From contig JAKUTX010000016.1 of the NCBI GenBank assembly GCA_022447855.1, positions 1 through 14,616 on the forward strand: a stretch of 14,616 nt of DNA, given 5' to 3'. The notes below the pieces were generated by a model. That model was given only the letters and a program-made list of their open reading frames with translations. It did no database searches and was not told the origin of the DNA. Every line of letters starts with the position of its first letter. Position 1 is the stretch's first letter. Both the position numbers and the translations under genes were made by a program. Shown here in pieces: positions 14,475-14,616 of this stretch. Origin of the DNA: UBA6927 sp022447855. GTDB taxonomy: Bacteria; Chloroflexota; Dehalococcoidia; Lucifugimonadales; UBA6927.

Positions 14475-14616
14475 TTATATTTCTCCGGTAAAATTAATAA
14501 CCATTTTACTAAGAGATAATGCTTGGTTCAATTGTCAAACAACTAATCATCGATCGCTGAGTACACTAAAGTACGCAACTCACGCCGAATATTAAATATT
14601 GTAGATGGCCTAAGTT
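14475..14616. other. Leader region of the lipoprotein gene
   Basis: The last 142 bp hold the ribosome-binding site of the lipoprotein gene and, on the minus strand, a TTGACA (14533-14538) that matches a -35 box. No -10 box lies 16-18 nt downstream of it (the nearest candidate, TATCTC, is at 14 nt). I see no tRNA, no repeat of note and no second gene here. Confidence 0.3.

Noticed and set aside
14545..14585. Partial dyad around GTAC repeats near the right edge
   Set aside because: Only a 4-bp core pairs cleanly and the arms need a bulge; there is no tRNA-like arm set and no terminator T tract.
1..14616. CRISPR arrays, insertion sequences, attachment sites, tRNA or rRNA
   Set aside because: No regularly spaced repeats, transposase motifs, terminal inverted repeats or cloverleaf sequences were seen on either strand by eye.

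Overview
The window (about one third G+C by eye, densely packed, no RNA genes or mobile elements seen) looks like the chromosome of a free-living marine-type bacterium. Several short-chain dehydrogenases, a Baeyer-Villiger-type flavin monooxygenase, a divergent mannonate-dehydratase-like protein, an HpcH/HpaI aldolase and an AT-rich genome together suggest a marine Chloroflexota lineage such as SAR202. That assignment is inference from gene content and memory of families; no phylogenetic marker was compared.

Layout. At the left edge, on the minus strand, plsY (glycerol-3-phosphate acyltransferase) is followed by a truncated family 2 glycosyltransferase that seems to start at an ATT codon. A plus-strand block follows: an SDR oxidoreductase, an OFA/MCT-like MFS transporter, and typA/bipA. 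A 0.4-kb gap holds two weak hairpins and a doubtful small membrane ORF. A minus-strand UxuA-like sugar-acid dehydratase comes next, divergent from a plus-strand run of an ABC-F ATPase, a second SDR and a Baeyer-Villiger-type monooxygenase. The right part is a minus-strand run, in transcription order: a His-rich cupredoxin-like lipoprotein, a polytopic membrane protein, and an HpcH/HpaI aldolase.

How the genes may work together. The SDRs, monooxygenase, MFS carrier, dehydratase and aldolase fit scavenging of oxidised organic carbon: alcohol to ketone to ester, and sugar acid to 2-keto-3-deoxy acid to pyruvate plus an aldehyde. The lipoprotein and membrane protein form the least understood part. 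The lipoprotein has about 20 His residues and cupredoxin-like segments. Signal-peptide cleavage of the membrane protein would leave a histidine at its new N terminus, as in copper His-brace proteins. It also carries a six-cysteine cluster in a loop. I read the pair as a possible envelope metal (copper) handling module; this is inference. The monooxygenase also departs from its family fingerprint, with Ile in place of the conserved His.
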